Positions 11,254 through 22,824 of a DNA stretch of 64,000 nucleotides are shown here, one piece after another. Origin of the DNA: Ischnura elegans (Eukaryota > Arthropoda > Insecta > Odonata > Coenagrionidae); contig NC_060258.1 of NCBI RefSeq assembly GCF_921293095.1, positions 9,128,607 through 9,192,606 of the forward strand, in the 5' to 3' direction. The number at the start of each line of letters is the position of its first letter. The first letter of the stretch is position 1. The translations under genes were made by a program, and so were the position numbers. Under the pieces are notes generated by a model. The model had not been told where the DNA came from and searched no databases. It saw nothing but the letters and a program-made list of their open reading frames with translations.

Positions 11254-12796
11254 CTTATACCCCATTGTTACTTTAACTATTACGTATTTCTTCAAATAAC
11301 TGTGTTTCATCACTCTTTGTCTTCGGCTACTAGTGATACGTTACGGAAATAAAGAAAAAAATTGATTCTACAAAATGCTATAATACGTAATTGAAAGTGC
11401 GATAAAATTAAAATGGAAGTGCTATTTTCACTCATCTCTAATCATCCTAATAATTTCCTTTATGTGCGTGGAAACATCTTTCGTGTTCTCGTACTGTCGT
11501 CTTGAAAGTCCCCCATCTGCCCCACGCAAACCGAGTGGCATCTCTCACACGCAATTTTGTACGCTCTTGATCGTGAGTGCGAGACAACTCTATCAGCCGT
11601 TTTCCTAGGTGGGCAAAACAAGTTTCGTAGATGTTGGTGGTGGTTTTCAGGAATTGCTGCGTAGGTAACTTTTTTAACACTGAGGCATCACTTTTGATGA
11701 AGTATTTCATCCACGAGCGACCATTATACCATTGCAAATGACTCGACTTTCAGCCTATTTTCGATCTTTAACGACCCCCCGCATTGCCGCATCGGACCGA
11801 CTTGGATTGCAAATGAACAACCACCGACTTCAGTCATAAAAGACTGTCGTGGGACGAAAAGGAACGATGTTCCTTCAACTATCACCCGAGGGACCAGAGA
11901 AACAGTTTTTAAACGTTCAAAAAAATGCATATATTCACGACTTAACAATATAAAGAAAGCAATGGATAATAATGACTTTCACTAATCAGTACAATAGTGA
12001 GGGCAACTTCACCCATCAGTCAGTCAGCAAATCCTCCAGTCTGTCGTTTGGCCAACACGTGCGCGCACTTGGGGGGCGGGGGAGTGGTCGGGGCAGCTGA
12101 TGGCACCACACACTTTCACCATCAGTTCCACTCGCTGACTGACTCAACTCACACCGAGAATTACGACGACTCGTCGAAAGCACACGCACAGAAAAACTGA
12201 ACATCGTAATACAACTACGCCCTCCGGTGGCAGTTACAAGAACTAAATATACCTCTGTTTACGGAACAAAGACAGACCACAATCCACCAACCACAAGCCT
12301 CTATCAGGAACTTATAGAAATAACTATTTGCAATTTTTCACAATTAAAAAAAAATTTAATACTATTGGCACTACTGTCTTTTAAACCATTATATTTAAGT
12401 GATTAAACAAACATGCATGCATTAGTGAACATTCATTTATTATTTAATAATTACAGAAAGAGAGCGCTATTGCATGATTTTTACCACGATTTGAGAGGAA
12501 ACAACGTGATCTCTCTTAATTCAACAGTCATTTAAAATGATTAGGATAGTTGGATACCTTTTTTCTTATTTACTGTTAGGTATGCTTTCATATGGAACAA
12601 AATGGCTGCAACTATTGTTTAACATGAATATTACAGCATATTAAAGGTGTATAAGAAGAAAAAAAGGTTGAAACATTTATCGCTGAAAATGTCATTCCAT
12701 GTATGTAATCGCGGCTGAATTAATGGTATCTAGTTGTCTTGGTACGATTTGCGGAGGTAGTTAGGCCACCTCGGGATTGTCTCCTTGGTATTATAG
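11254..12796. other. No gene recognised
   Basis: Several short open frames on both strands without family features. 12060-12110 is locally GC-rich (ggggggcgggggagtgg). No splice-consistent exon could be supported. Confidence 0.4.
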
Positions 12797-12937
12797 GTGG
12801 AGGTTTTACGAATTAAAGAGGTTCACTACAAAGAGGTTTGCCTATAAGTTTACATGTAAATCTGACGGGACCGTAAGGGTGGTATGAAGTATGGAGGTTT
12901 ATGATGTAAAGAGGTTCACTTCATAGAGGTTTTACTG
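12797..12937 (-). mobile_element. Pogo-like element end (CAGTAAAACCTCT)
   Basis: On - it starts CAGTAAAACCTCTATGAAG next to TA and carries repeated gaacctctttac motifs. The other end is not found. Confidence 0.5.
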
Positions 12938-13632
12938 TATTACATTCTACTTAGTCTCTTTGGTAAGAACTGCGAAGAGATCCGAAGAAAACTGCGTCCT
13001 GAATTTGTTTTTGTATCGTGAACTTTGTACTCACACCTTTCTACTCGGATCTAAAGGGCTTTTTATAAAGAAATTCCTTGTGTTTCTACTGACGTGTGAC
13101 TTTCTACGAACTTTCTAATAGAATCTACTCTAGCAACTACGAATCTATTTTTGATATTATTTTGCATATTGCGACTACGCATCTATCTTCTACTTCTATG
13201 GAGGAGGACTTTCTGTACCTTCTGGTGTCTTTTGCACTTCATCCTTTTGGAACGGCATCTGTAGTTTTTCAGGACCTATTGCTAAATTGGCTTAATTGCT
13301 ATATCTTTAAGAGGTTGGTTCACGGGAAGAAGTATTTGTTACGCATATCTGTCGCTTAACACTATCTACATGTTCCTAAAAAGTGTTGTTTGCTAGTTCC
13401 TTAAGTTTTGTTGTAAGTTAGGCCAGGGCCAATTTATCAATTAGGCACAGTAGGCACTGTGTATAGGGCCTACGGACTTTTCAAGGGCCTACGAAAGCCA
13501 GAACATAAAGTGAAAACAAGTTCAGAATGCCAGTTAAATTTAATGATGTTTGTATTAAAGTAACTATATATAAACATGTGAGATGAGCACCTATAGCAAG
13601 TCAAGCTGCAGTGCTGTAGATCTGTAAATTAC

Positions 13633-13820
13633 AGTACGTTAACTTTTCGGCTCTTTGTCTTAGCAAAGTCACGTATGACGTCCTCAAATATTCATTTCCC
13701 TCATCAAATCCTTTTCGATTGAAAGTAATGCCAGGGAGGATAGTCGTGTTTGTCCCATCGTTGACTGAAGATACGTTTTTATCAATTTGAGTTTAGAAAA
13801 GGAACATTCCCCTTCAGCAA
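13633..13820 (-). pseudogene. hAT transposase C-terminal remnant
   Basis: The - strand reads CSFSKLKLIKTYLQSTMGQ then LSSLALLSIEKDLMREMNI, the hAT C-terminal dimerisation region. After a one-base frameshift at about 13684 it continues EDVIRDFAKTKSRKVN to a stop. The N-terminal bulk is missing; the family A MITE sits immediately upstream. Confidence 0.8.
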
Positions 13821-13822
13821 TA

Positions 13823-14482
13823 GGGTGGTTTCCTTCGTCAAAGAAAACGAAAAGCATTGATTGCGATTCGTTACCCACCATTAGTGTATTCATAATATAC
13901 AAATTATTTTGTTTTAGAAATACCGGGTTAGACGAATGGCAATGGTCCATTTTTATCCTCATTTGAAAAAGGCCAGATTGGCGCCAATGCGATGCCACTC
14001 CACGTAACGTCACAGGGACCTAGTTTCTATACGAGAAGATAGGAGTTATACGTCGTCTGAGGTTACCATTGCATGCATGAGGCGCAGAGCTCAGGAAACA
14101 TGTCTTAACAATCACCTATTAAAACTGGCTAAGGTCGGAAAGTTTTCCTCGTTTGATAAGTTATTAATAATCCTTATTTAAGCCAAGAGCTACCAGCCAG
14201 CAGGGTACTAGGCTAGCCGCTAGCAGCCTGCGTCGTATCAGCGCTAAGCCTCGCCTCAAGGTCACCTCGCAGGGCGGGAGGGGGAACCAGAAATACGTCA
14301 CGCGGAGAGACTTCCCGACATTCATACTTAAGCGTCGCGTTTTCGCGCGCTTGAAAATTTTCACTTTTCATTTGATCGCGAAAAATAGATATCGTCATTT
14401 AAAAATCTAAAAGCGTGAAATACGTACTCCAGGAGTAATAATCTTTCGATTTTGGCAATAAAAAAATAATAGGAAACCACCC
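13823..14482 (+). mobile_element. MITE family A, copy 2, nested in hAT
   Basis: 660 bp, GGGTGGTTTCCT ... AGGAAACCACCC, TA on both sides. Inserted within the hAT element just beside the transposase remnant. Confidence 0.88.
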
Positions 14483-14936
14483 TATTGTTCCAAAAATTGA
14501 ATGATAGATCCGGAAAGCAATATTTACATTTGGAAAACTTGTCACCAACTTTTCTGTATTTGTGCTGTAAGCATTTCAGCCCACAGTTTTCTTGTCAGCA
14601 AACATCCGTGAGAACAAAAGAAATCCGGGTATAAATAAAAAGAAAGTCGGGGAGGGCCTACGACTTTGAAAGTGCCTAGGGCCTAGGATGACCTTAAAAC
14701 GGCCCTGAGTTAGGCTATGTTTTGGCATTTATTGGACCATCACGAACTGCTAGAACTGCTCGTTTTAATCAAAAACATGCTCGCTCAATAAGCACGATAT
14801 TGCATCATGATATGATCCTCTCACCCTAAAATTTTTGAGTCGCAATCATATTTTAAAGTTTTCCCGACGTGTTGCGCATTGTTGGTTTCCATTTTTGCCC
14901 CCAGAACACTGTAGACATGCTGCAAGCACCTATTAA

Positions 14937-15775
14937 CCTTTTCCCTACTGTACACGTATATATACGTGTGGACGTTTCCTGACCCGGAAAACGATGGGCG
15001 TATATATACGTGTGAGATTTTCCCGGCCAGGAGATCAAAAGCCGTATATATATACGTTTTCTAGCCCCCCCCCCCCTTTTAGGATGGTCGTGGGTTTATG
15101 ACGTCTTTGTCTCGGGACCCGACGCTTAGGGGTTTAGGATTAACCCTCGGAATCCGGGAGCACGTACCCGGACCCTTCATCTTTTATAACCCCTCTCAGC
15201 GGTACGGGACAGCGGTCATTCAATTGTTTATACAGTCAATTTTCGAAATAAATATTTGTTCATTTCTCAAGAAATATACACTAAGAATTGAATTATTTGT
15301 CTTTTGAGCAGCGTTTACAATTTTTAAACTAAATTCTACGACAAATATTAACTCATATCTCGAGTTAAGTATAAACATCAACATGGAAATTGTTGATGCG
15401 TTAAATGCGTTAATAATGACCTTAGAACTTGGTTTAAAATTTGACAATGCTTAGATAAAAATGAGGAATTCAATTCAAAGTCTGTAATTTACGTGCAAGA
15501 AACAATTATCCATTTGCCAAATACATATAAGCAATCCATAAGTTGACCGCGAACCAATGCCGCAGGTATGGTCGTAAACCCGAAAAGGAGGGAGCACAAC
15601 TACTCTCGGAGTCCGAGATAATGCGGAGTCCCAGTGGGGAGGGGTCGAAAAAGGTTCAGCGAGACCCTCCTTAACTTATGTCCTCCAAAAATGCTCCATA
15701 CCACGAGAAAGAAGAGTCTCTTGGGGCTCAGTACAGCAGTCATGCTAAGACGAAAACTCTGCCGTCTCGAAAGGG
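14937..15775 (+). mobile_element. PiggyBac-type MITE with tatatacg palindromes
   Basis: 839 bp flanked by TTAA on both sides (14933-14936, 15776-15779). Ends CCTTTTCCC and CGAAAGGG (inverted). The left end is full of palindromes (cgtatatatacg three times) and a C run. No transposase seen. A truncated inverted copy lies at 50030-50385. Confidence 0.75.
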
Positions 15776-15916
15776 TTAATATGAGAGATACCCTGGCTTC
15801 CCACTGTAAGAAACTCAATCACTTCTCTTTGTTAGGAACGCACCTCGGTTACCGACAACATTTTAACTGCTCCGTATATCGCTGTCACCTATCGGAAGTC
15901 AATCCAACTAAATATA

Positions 15917-15990
15917 CAGTACACTCCCGATTGTCCGGGCTAAAGATGGGGAGAGACGGCACGAATAATCGGATATCACGGATAACAGAA
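15917..15990 (+). mobile_element. Family D fragment
   Basis: CAGTACACTCCCGATTGTCC plus gggagagacggcacgaataa and cggataac; one terminus only, left TA present. Confidence 0.55.
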
Positions 15991-16134
15991 AATTGTATTT
16001 ACCGAATAATTTTTCTTCCGCCCATATTCTTCCTTCCTAGGACAAATCCATTAAAAAAATAGAGCTTCACAAGCTTTTCGTCTTTCTATTGTCGCTTCCC
16101 TTTCCGGTCTCCCAGCACCTGACCATCGTAAAGT

Positions 16135-16553
16135 CGCTACCTTGGTTTGACAAGGTTCTAACTGACCATCAGCAAGTTTTGAGAAAAACCTTGTCAAAGT
16201 TTTAAACTGCTCTATTTCTATTGTTAATAGGAATTTATTTTTGATTTTTGGCACATACACTAGTTATCGACTAGATACACTAGTAATTATTACTTTAAGA
16301 AAATATGTTATTTATTTTATTTTTATGCATGTTTATATGAGTAATAAAATAAGTAAACTGCAGTTAGCCACACCAAATATTAGTTTTTTCTCCTTGCAGT
16401 TGGAACTTTGTCACTGTTCTAAATCTGTTATTATTTTACATAGAGGAATAAAAATCGGTGCAACACATAGAGAAACATAAACTTAGTCATCTTGAGTGAA
16501 AACACCAAATTTTGCAAAAATGTCAGTTAGAACCTTGTCAAACCAAGGTAGCG
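16135..16553 (+). mobile_element. MITE family E, copy 1
   Basis: About 31-bp TIRs CGCTACCTTGGTTTGACAAG ... CTTGTCAAACCAAGGTAGCG. Nearly identical to 28373-28797. No coding capacity. Superfamily unclear. Confidence 0.85.
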
Positions 16554-16665
16554 ATTAGTGGCAACGTTCGGAAACACGTCAACTATTGTCAGGACATGCA
16601 TTCACACTGCTAGTTCGGCCGACTATCGTTGGGACGATGGCTTGGACAATCGTAATGTGAACGAG

Positions 16666-16742
16666 GCATAAGAATGGGTTCGCGCTGAGCGATTTGGCTG
16701 AGCTAAGCTGGATGAGCTGATCCGAACGTTTAGAACAGGCAT
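16666..16742 (+). mobile_element. Fragment of element O (right end)
   Basis: aagaatgggttcgcgctgag ... tagaacaggcat matches the right terminus of 33532-34314. Confidence 0.6.
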
Positions 16743-16935
16743 TTGCGTTTTCCTCTCAGTTCAAGATGTGCTTGACTGCCATCACGTGGACATAGGGACA
16801 AAAGTACGAGTATTTGTCAGGAGGAGTATTAGTAGGAGTCACTTACCCTCTGCCCTCAACCTTCGACGAACTGGTTAAGACACGTATGTACTGCGTGATG
16901 ACTCGACGCAAACGAACGCAACACCTCCCGCTTTA

Positions 16936-17470
16936 AGGCTGGGACACAATCAGTGCTAACACGAGACGGTATACGGGATCCGGGAGAACGCGAGACGGGG
17001 AACGCCACCGTGCGGTCACAGCTGACGTTCCCGTGGCCGGAAAGAAAATTGACTAACGCGCGCGCAGTGGTTTTGTTTGTGGTCTTCAGTCTTTTCGTTT
17101 GCGTGTAGGAAGAGTTGTGAAGAATGTTTGATATCGACGAGGATAGTATGCACGTAAATTAAATTAAGTAATGGCTTACCTGAACTGACTTCTCTTCAGC
17201 TCACGTTGCACAACAGCAACTGCTTTATTTAGCAATGGGCGCCAACAATGCTGTATCGCTGTAAACATGTCTCCCAAATTCGGGCTCTTCTGATTGGCTT
17301 TCCGTGTACGGGACAAGGGGGAAGAGATGAAAGTTTCCCATCTCTCGCGTTTACGTACTCTCTGTAAACGGTGGTTGTATCCCTTTTAATAAGCTTTCCC
17401 TTCCGCCATCTTTTTACCACTTCCCGTTAACGGCTCGCGTCTCACGTTAGCGTTCATTGTGTCCCGGCCG
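16936..17470 (+). mobile_element. PIF/Harbinger-type MITE
   Basis: TIRs AGGCTGGGACACAATCAGTG and, inverted, ATTGTGTCCCGGCCG with matching gctaac / gttagc and gagacg extensions. Three-base TTA duplication at 16933-16935 and 17471-17473. 535 bp, GC-rich interior, no transposase. Confidence 0.75.
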
Positions 17471-17473
17471 TTA

Positions 17474-18217
17474 GTCGTCAGATATGCCGCAATATGGCGC
17501 ACTTGATTTCGTTTCGATCCTTTGTGCAGAATGAAATCAATCCGGCTTCGATCGCACCTTGTATACATATACTTGAAAAGAACTTTGAATTTATTTACGT
17601 CGTATTGTTGTGGCTCAGAAGTTTTTTCTAGTCGTTGAATTAATTTTTGAATAAGAAGTGGCTAATGAGTGAGCTGACATATTTTATAAAACACGCTAGG
17701 GCTATAGAAGTTTGTGTATCAATGGAGCCAAATAGTCATCTGCAGTCTTTGTTATTTACCATAACGATAGGTGTCGTATAAATCATCAATCTTGCTGTAA
17801 TCCAAAGCTGCAATGAAGCAGTGAGAAGGTTAATATTCTACAATTTTAAAATTTCGTCAAAGTTATGGGTGATTATTACCTTTACAATGAGCAATTTAAA
17901 ATGTGTGTACCGTTATAGGTTGTGCATCTTTCAAAATCAAGTTATAATATGAATGTTCACATTTAAGTACGAGGAGATCTCCAAAACTAATGGGCTCATA
18001 TTTCCTGATAACACAGCTGTTACTCTAGGCATTTGCAATCAATAGAATGCATTGAAGCATCCCTTCCTGAGTCTATTCAAATTCGTTCGAACGCGATACC
18101 TATCCTGGCCTGTTGGTAAGAGTCCTATAAAATGGCAGGCACGATTGAAGTCCATCGAAAGCAACATTTTTAAAGCTCTATTTGAGTTCCTTTTTTATGA
18201 GAATGAGAGGGTTGGGA
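17474..18217. other. No gene seen
   Basis: AT-rich unique-looking sequence with no exon-like frame or repeat that I can identify. Confidence 0.4.
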
Positions 18218-18455
18218 AACGGGGGACGGAATATAATTTCGTTATTCTGAATATTTCGTTACACTGAGGTTCGTTATAAAGACATTTTACTGTATATCTT
18301 GATTAAGGTAGAAAATATTGGATCTTTCCATAGATTCAAGATTTTTTCATATTGTCGCTTGATGAAAATAATCCATCCTCGCACAGCCCCACTGGATTCT
18401 TTAAATGGTTATAAATTTAGATTTGGAGTGTACAAACACATTTTAATCAAGGTTA
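18218..18455 (+). repeat. Composite repeat, second copy (MITE C half plus flank)
   Basis: Contains the right half of MITE C (to 18292), then the same ~160-bp flank as 7676-7838 in the same order. Confidence 0.7.
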
Positions 18456-18475
18456 AGGGGCAGGGGGGGCACAAG

Positions 18476-18642
18476 CAAGGCCGTGTCCAGGATAATTCTG
18501 GGTGGGGCACAAGGATACCTCGAAATACATAACGAACGCAATGATAATGGGACTTTATTAAAATCTTCCATATTTTTTAGGTTCTGGGGGGGGGGGGGGG
18601 GAAGGCGTCCCCGTGCCCCCCTAGATCCGCCTTTGGTTGGAA
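18476..18642 (+). mobile_element. Small G-run element
   Basis: gcaaggccgtgtccaggata ... ccccctagatccgcctttgg with a G run (18585-18601). Imperfect inverted ends, a pattern common in arthropod non-autonomous DNA elements. Confidence 0.4.
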
Positions 18643-18649
18643 ACATTCT

Positions 18650-19724
18650 CGAAAGGTTGAAAGAGGATGTGGAGAGGTGATGATGTCGATCGTAGTACAG
18701 TTAGTCTGTGGGCACTGAGAATATCTGGTGAGAACGCATACGCCAACATTGAAGATCATTGGACGCTGTGGTAGACCTCATAACTGAACAAACACCTCTC
18801 TCACTGTAGTGCGCGCCGAGTCCGATTTTTACCGAACAGGAATACACGCCTGAGTTCCAAGTTGGCGTAAGGCTATTGAATAGGATGGAGGTTACGTTGT
18901 GAAGTGGCATGGTGTACCTCAAGGATGTGTTAATGCACTGTAAAAATTGGAAGTGCCCTCAGTAAAGGTTATGGTGTTGGGAAATTTGGATGCATTAGTT
19001 ATGGAGTGACTCTCGTAGATTAAGGATTTGTATGTATTCAGTCTTACAAATTGTGAGAAGTTTGTCCGCTATGAGCTCTCGTAACCAAACTGAAACAACA
19101 TTTCGAAGGCGAGGTTCAAAGTGAAACTTAGCTGGAAGGATACTACCATATTTGTAGTTTGCAGACAAATGCATAGTGAATGTTAAGGTAAGGATAATTT
19201 AACTATATCGTATTGAATGTAACATATTGGGTATTTATAGCACAACAGCGAAGGAATACATTTTTGCAAAGTAACTTTGATTGCAGGATTTATATACAAT
19301 ATATAGCATGTCTGAATGAATAGCTTCCTGTAGATCCACACGACTATACAACGTAGGGATAGGGTAAAATGGAAAAACGTTATACGTTTGTGCGTTTCAG
19401 AACGCTGTTGCGCTCAACGGAAGGTTTGATGTTTGACGTGTAAATTTTCCTCAAGAACACGTGCATCCTGATCACTGCATTAAACAAGGTTGTGTCGGAA
19501 CGTTTTAAAAAAAAGTTCCACGTTTTTTTTTGTAAAAATCTAAGAAAAAAAATGTCTTCTATTTTATAAAAAAACAGCATCGATGTTTTCTTCAATCGTC
19601 TCACGAAAGGAGGTTGTGGTTTAATCGTTAGATGTGGTCTTTGGCCTTGTAGCTTGTTGTGTCTTGTAGTGTCACGTCTATCCAGTAGAAATTAGAGTCT
19701 TATATTATCTAAATCGTAATCCAA
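18650..19724. other. No gene seen
   Basis: No exon, RNA or repeat supported. Confidence 0.4.
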
Positions 19725-20705
19725 ATCCAGGAAAAATAAAATTTCAAGATTTCTCATTTAAAAAATGCGAAACCTTTGTTCTCAGTCATAAATATCGTGG
19801 AAGCTACATATTTCGTCATTTGAATTTAAAACACCTAACATCATAAAGGTTAGATCTTAGACCTAAATGAAGCTGAATATATGACTGAGCTGGAAATTGA
19901 TACATTTTATTGATATTGCTTAGAAGCGATTATAATACAGTTGATTCCTGTTTGTTGGGACGTATCGGGGCTTGTGCACTTTGCCCCAATTAAGCAGCCA
20001 CCCCAATTAGGCGAACTATCCTGTATATGGGCGTAAACAAATGCTGAAATGATGGAAAGAAGACTAAAGAATGTTTATAATGAACACAAGTTTATTAAAC
20101 TATGAATTTGATTAATAAATCAGCGAGTTTAGTTAAGTTATGGTCATTTTGAAGAATTATAATAATTAAGTTGAAAATATTTTTCATAGCCTCGGGCGAC
20201 GCGGAAGGAATGTATTTTACTAAGTCCTATTAAAGGAAAGTCCTATCCTCTTGCGGATAGTATAACAACAAGAGCTTTCAAAATAGGGAAAAAATAGGAG
20301 CATTTGTGAAAAATTAGAGTAAATCAAAGGAGGAAGATATAAATAAATAGTACTCTGGAAACAAAAAATTTTAATTTCGTCGCGAGTATAGAGTCTATGT
20401 CGCCGACTCATGGCCCAATAAAGCGGCATATGCTGTCCCAATTAAGTGGAGAATACTCTGGGATATTCCTATCTATTGGGTTCTGTTCTTCAAGATGTGC
20501 CCCAATTAAGCAGCTGCCCCAAGTAACCGGTGGACCCATTAAACGGAATCTACTGTAATAATAATGGGTTGTAATGAGTTAAGAAAATACAAAATAGTCA
20601 AATAACACTTTTTATCAATTTTGGTTCCTAGAAATTTCTAATTTTTATCTACGTTTTACGATTAAAACAATTTTTTTTTTCGATTCGTATATTCTATATT
20701 CGTCT
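19725..20705 (+). repeat. Duplicated locus, filled copy
   Basis: 19725-19937 plus 20556-20705 match 21190-21520 (ataaaatttcaa, acatatttcgtc, tttatcaattttggttc, tagaaatttctaattt). The B-family MITE lies between the two parts. Confidence 0.7.
19938..20555 (-). mobile_element. Pogo/Tigger-like MITE family B, copy 2
   Basis: CAGTTGATTCC ... GGAATCTACTG with TA on both sides; 618 bp. Opposite orientation to the copy at 2742, same orientation as the one at 32812. Confidence 0.85.
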
Positions 20706-20915
20706 ATCGAGTAGGAAGCCATAGTCTTAGTCAAGAAATGAGGAAAGTTTTCGCTTGATGATCAGTGTGAGGAATTGTGCTATTAGGGACTGAAGGTTGA
20801 ACTCAGATGTTGATGAAACTGAAGTTTTCTGAGGACTGGAAGTCGTGGCAGTTTGCGGAACAGGAACTGACGGTTGTGGCAGAGAATTGCATAATCTTTC
20901 AGCGAATGAAAAGTA

Positions 20916-21086
20916 CCGTATTTCTTCGAATGTATTCCCCCTCCGGATATAGTCCCAACCTCTTAAATATGAGGCTTCAGTTTTGTGAAAACTGAAAAAA
21001 ATGCGTTTGAATGTTATTCTCCCATCTCTACTTTTACCGCGGGCATTTTTGGAAAAAAAGGGAGGTCTATAGTCAGATGAATACGG
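20916..21086 (+). mobile_element. Small MITE with CCGTATTTCTTCG ends
   Basis: Ends CCGTATTTCTTCGAATG and, inverted, CAGATGAATACGG, with tccggatatagtccc / ggtctatagtca extending the pairing. Left TA present. Confidence 0.5.
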
Positions 21087-21189
21087 GACTGCGCGGGGCA
21101 CTTTTCGTAGTTAGCGGGATGTTCTTGGTCCAGTGGTGCCACTGGAACGCCTTTTCTTGCTCTGGTTAACCCTTATCTAACCCAGAGCT

Positions 21190-21520
21190 GCTTACGGGAA
21201 AGATAAAATTTCAACATTTCTCAATTTAAAAACGAGAAAATTTTATTCTCTATCATTACTATCGTGGAAGGTACATATTTCATCGTTCAAATTTATAACA
21301 CCTGATATCATCTAGTTAAAAATCTTTCTCGAATGGAGCTGAAAAATTACAAATTTTTGATGTTGCTCAGGAGCAGAATTGGGTTATAAATTGGTCAAGA
21401 AAAGACACGATAGTCAGATAACACATTTTATCAATTTTGGTTCGTAGAAATTTCTAATTTCTATCTATGTTTCCGATCAAAATAATTTTTTTTTCGATTC
21501 GTTAATTCTATGTTAGCTGG
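21190..21520 (+). repeat. Duplicated locus, empty copy
   Basis: Paralogue of 19725-20705 without the B-family insertion; ttgctcaggagcagaattgggttataaa spans the point where the other copy is interrupted. Confidence 0.65.
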
Positions 21521-22250
21521 AATAATTGAAAGCAGCATAGAGTAATAGTGCACTTGTGAAAGTGCGTTCCGGCACCGCTAAATTTGCCACAACACCACAG
21601 AACAAGTCCTGTCAAAATGAACGAGTGTGAAGTAGAGTTACCGCCTTTTCAAATATAAAAATTTCAGATCTGAAAATGGGAAGTGATTAGTATTGACATG
21701 CATGGCGGATTCTTGCAGATAATACTTGAAATTATGCAGGAAGGCAAATGCTCTGGACTAAGAGGGATAATTTGACGTATGCAGCGAGTGCTAAAACAAA
21801 TGCTTTTATTATTATCTTGGTTGTAACACCAAACACTGTTCAAGTATTTCACTGTTAAGATACACTTCTTTTCACGGATTAGTTTATAATATCAGAGCAA
21901 GTTCCTGTCCAATGTTAATGCTCAGAGAAATACGACCGTCGCAAAGCTTAGTGTAAAATAGAGATCATCTGTAGCAACACAAGCGTGTATATTTTAGTAA
22001 TTTGTGTTTTAAGTTGGAATTAAAAAGGATATTCAACGCTAACTAACGTTATGCTTGTATTTATAGTGATTTAGCCATCTACAAACTATGAGACAAAGTA
22101 AATCGCTTATTGCTGCATTGTTTTTGAAGGATACGCATAAATTTTAATGGATAAAATGGAGACTTGTGTTTGTCTGACCATCTTAGAATATTTGAGCGTT
22201 GCTTGGAGAGTCATTGTGTCAATGGGAAAGTTGGAGGCTTTCATTCACTG
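21521..22250. other. No gene seen
   Basis: AT-rich sequence, no supported feature. Confidence 0.4.
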
Positions 22251-22824
22251 CAGCATACTCCAGATTATCCGCGCTAATGATGGTGAGAGGATGCGCGAAT
22301 AATCGGAAAACACGGATAATCCAAACTTTCAATTCAATTCTTTCAATGTTCACAATTTACGTGAATCGAACAATCTTTTGTTATTTTTCGCACATATTCT
22401 GTTATTTTATTATGCTTTCCGGGTTCAAGAACAGCTTTCTTCTCTCGATCGCGATCTTTTTAACGGAGATAACGTGATTGTACACGTATTCCTACTGCTC
22501 CATATAACACCTGGTTTCAATAACCATGTTCCCGCGGCTGCGAGGTAACGGATTTAAAAAAAGTGGTTGGCACGAATGCATCAAAACCACCGCGCGACGT
22601 CGGAAACTTTTGCGTCCATTTTTCATTTTCTTATTATGTATCGCGGAAAATAATAAACGTCGGCAGTTATGGAGTTCCTGACCCGGTGGCGATCCCTAGA
22701 ACTCTTTACTAAGTCCATTCGCCGGGAAAGCACGAAACCTTTGTTAATTATAAACGAGTGTAAAATTATGCACGGATAATCTGCAACACGGATAATCCGC
22801 ATACGGATAATCGAGAGTCTGCTG
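22251..22824 (+). mobile_element. Pogo/Tigger-like element family D, copy 2
   Basis: CAGCATACTCCAGATTATCC ... GATAATCGAGAGTCTGCTG, right TA. Shares aataatcggaaaacacg and gatctttttaacgg with copy 1. Confidence 0.7.

Larger units (their letters stand above)
13424..14707 (-). mobile_element. hAT transposon with nested MITE
   Basis: Ends CAGGGCCAATTTATCAATTA and, inverted, CAGGGCCGTTTTAAGGTCAT, typical hAT (Tip100-like) termini with internal tagggcctacg on both sides. A perfect 8-bp target duplication AGTTAGGC flanks it (13416-13423 and 14708-14715). Internally deleted. Contains a transposase remnant and a family A MITE (13823-14482). Confidence 0.9.
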
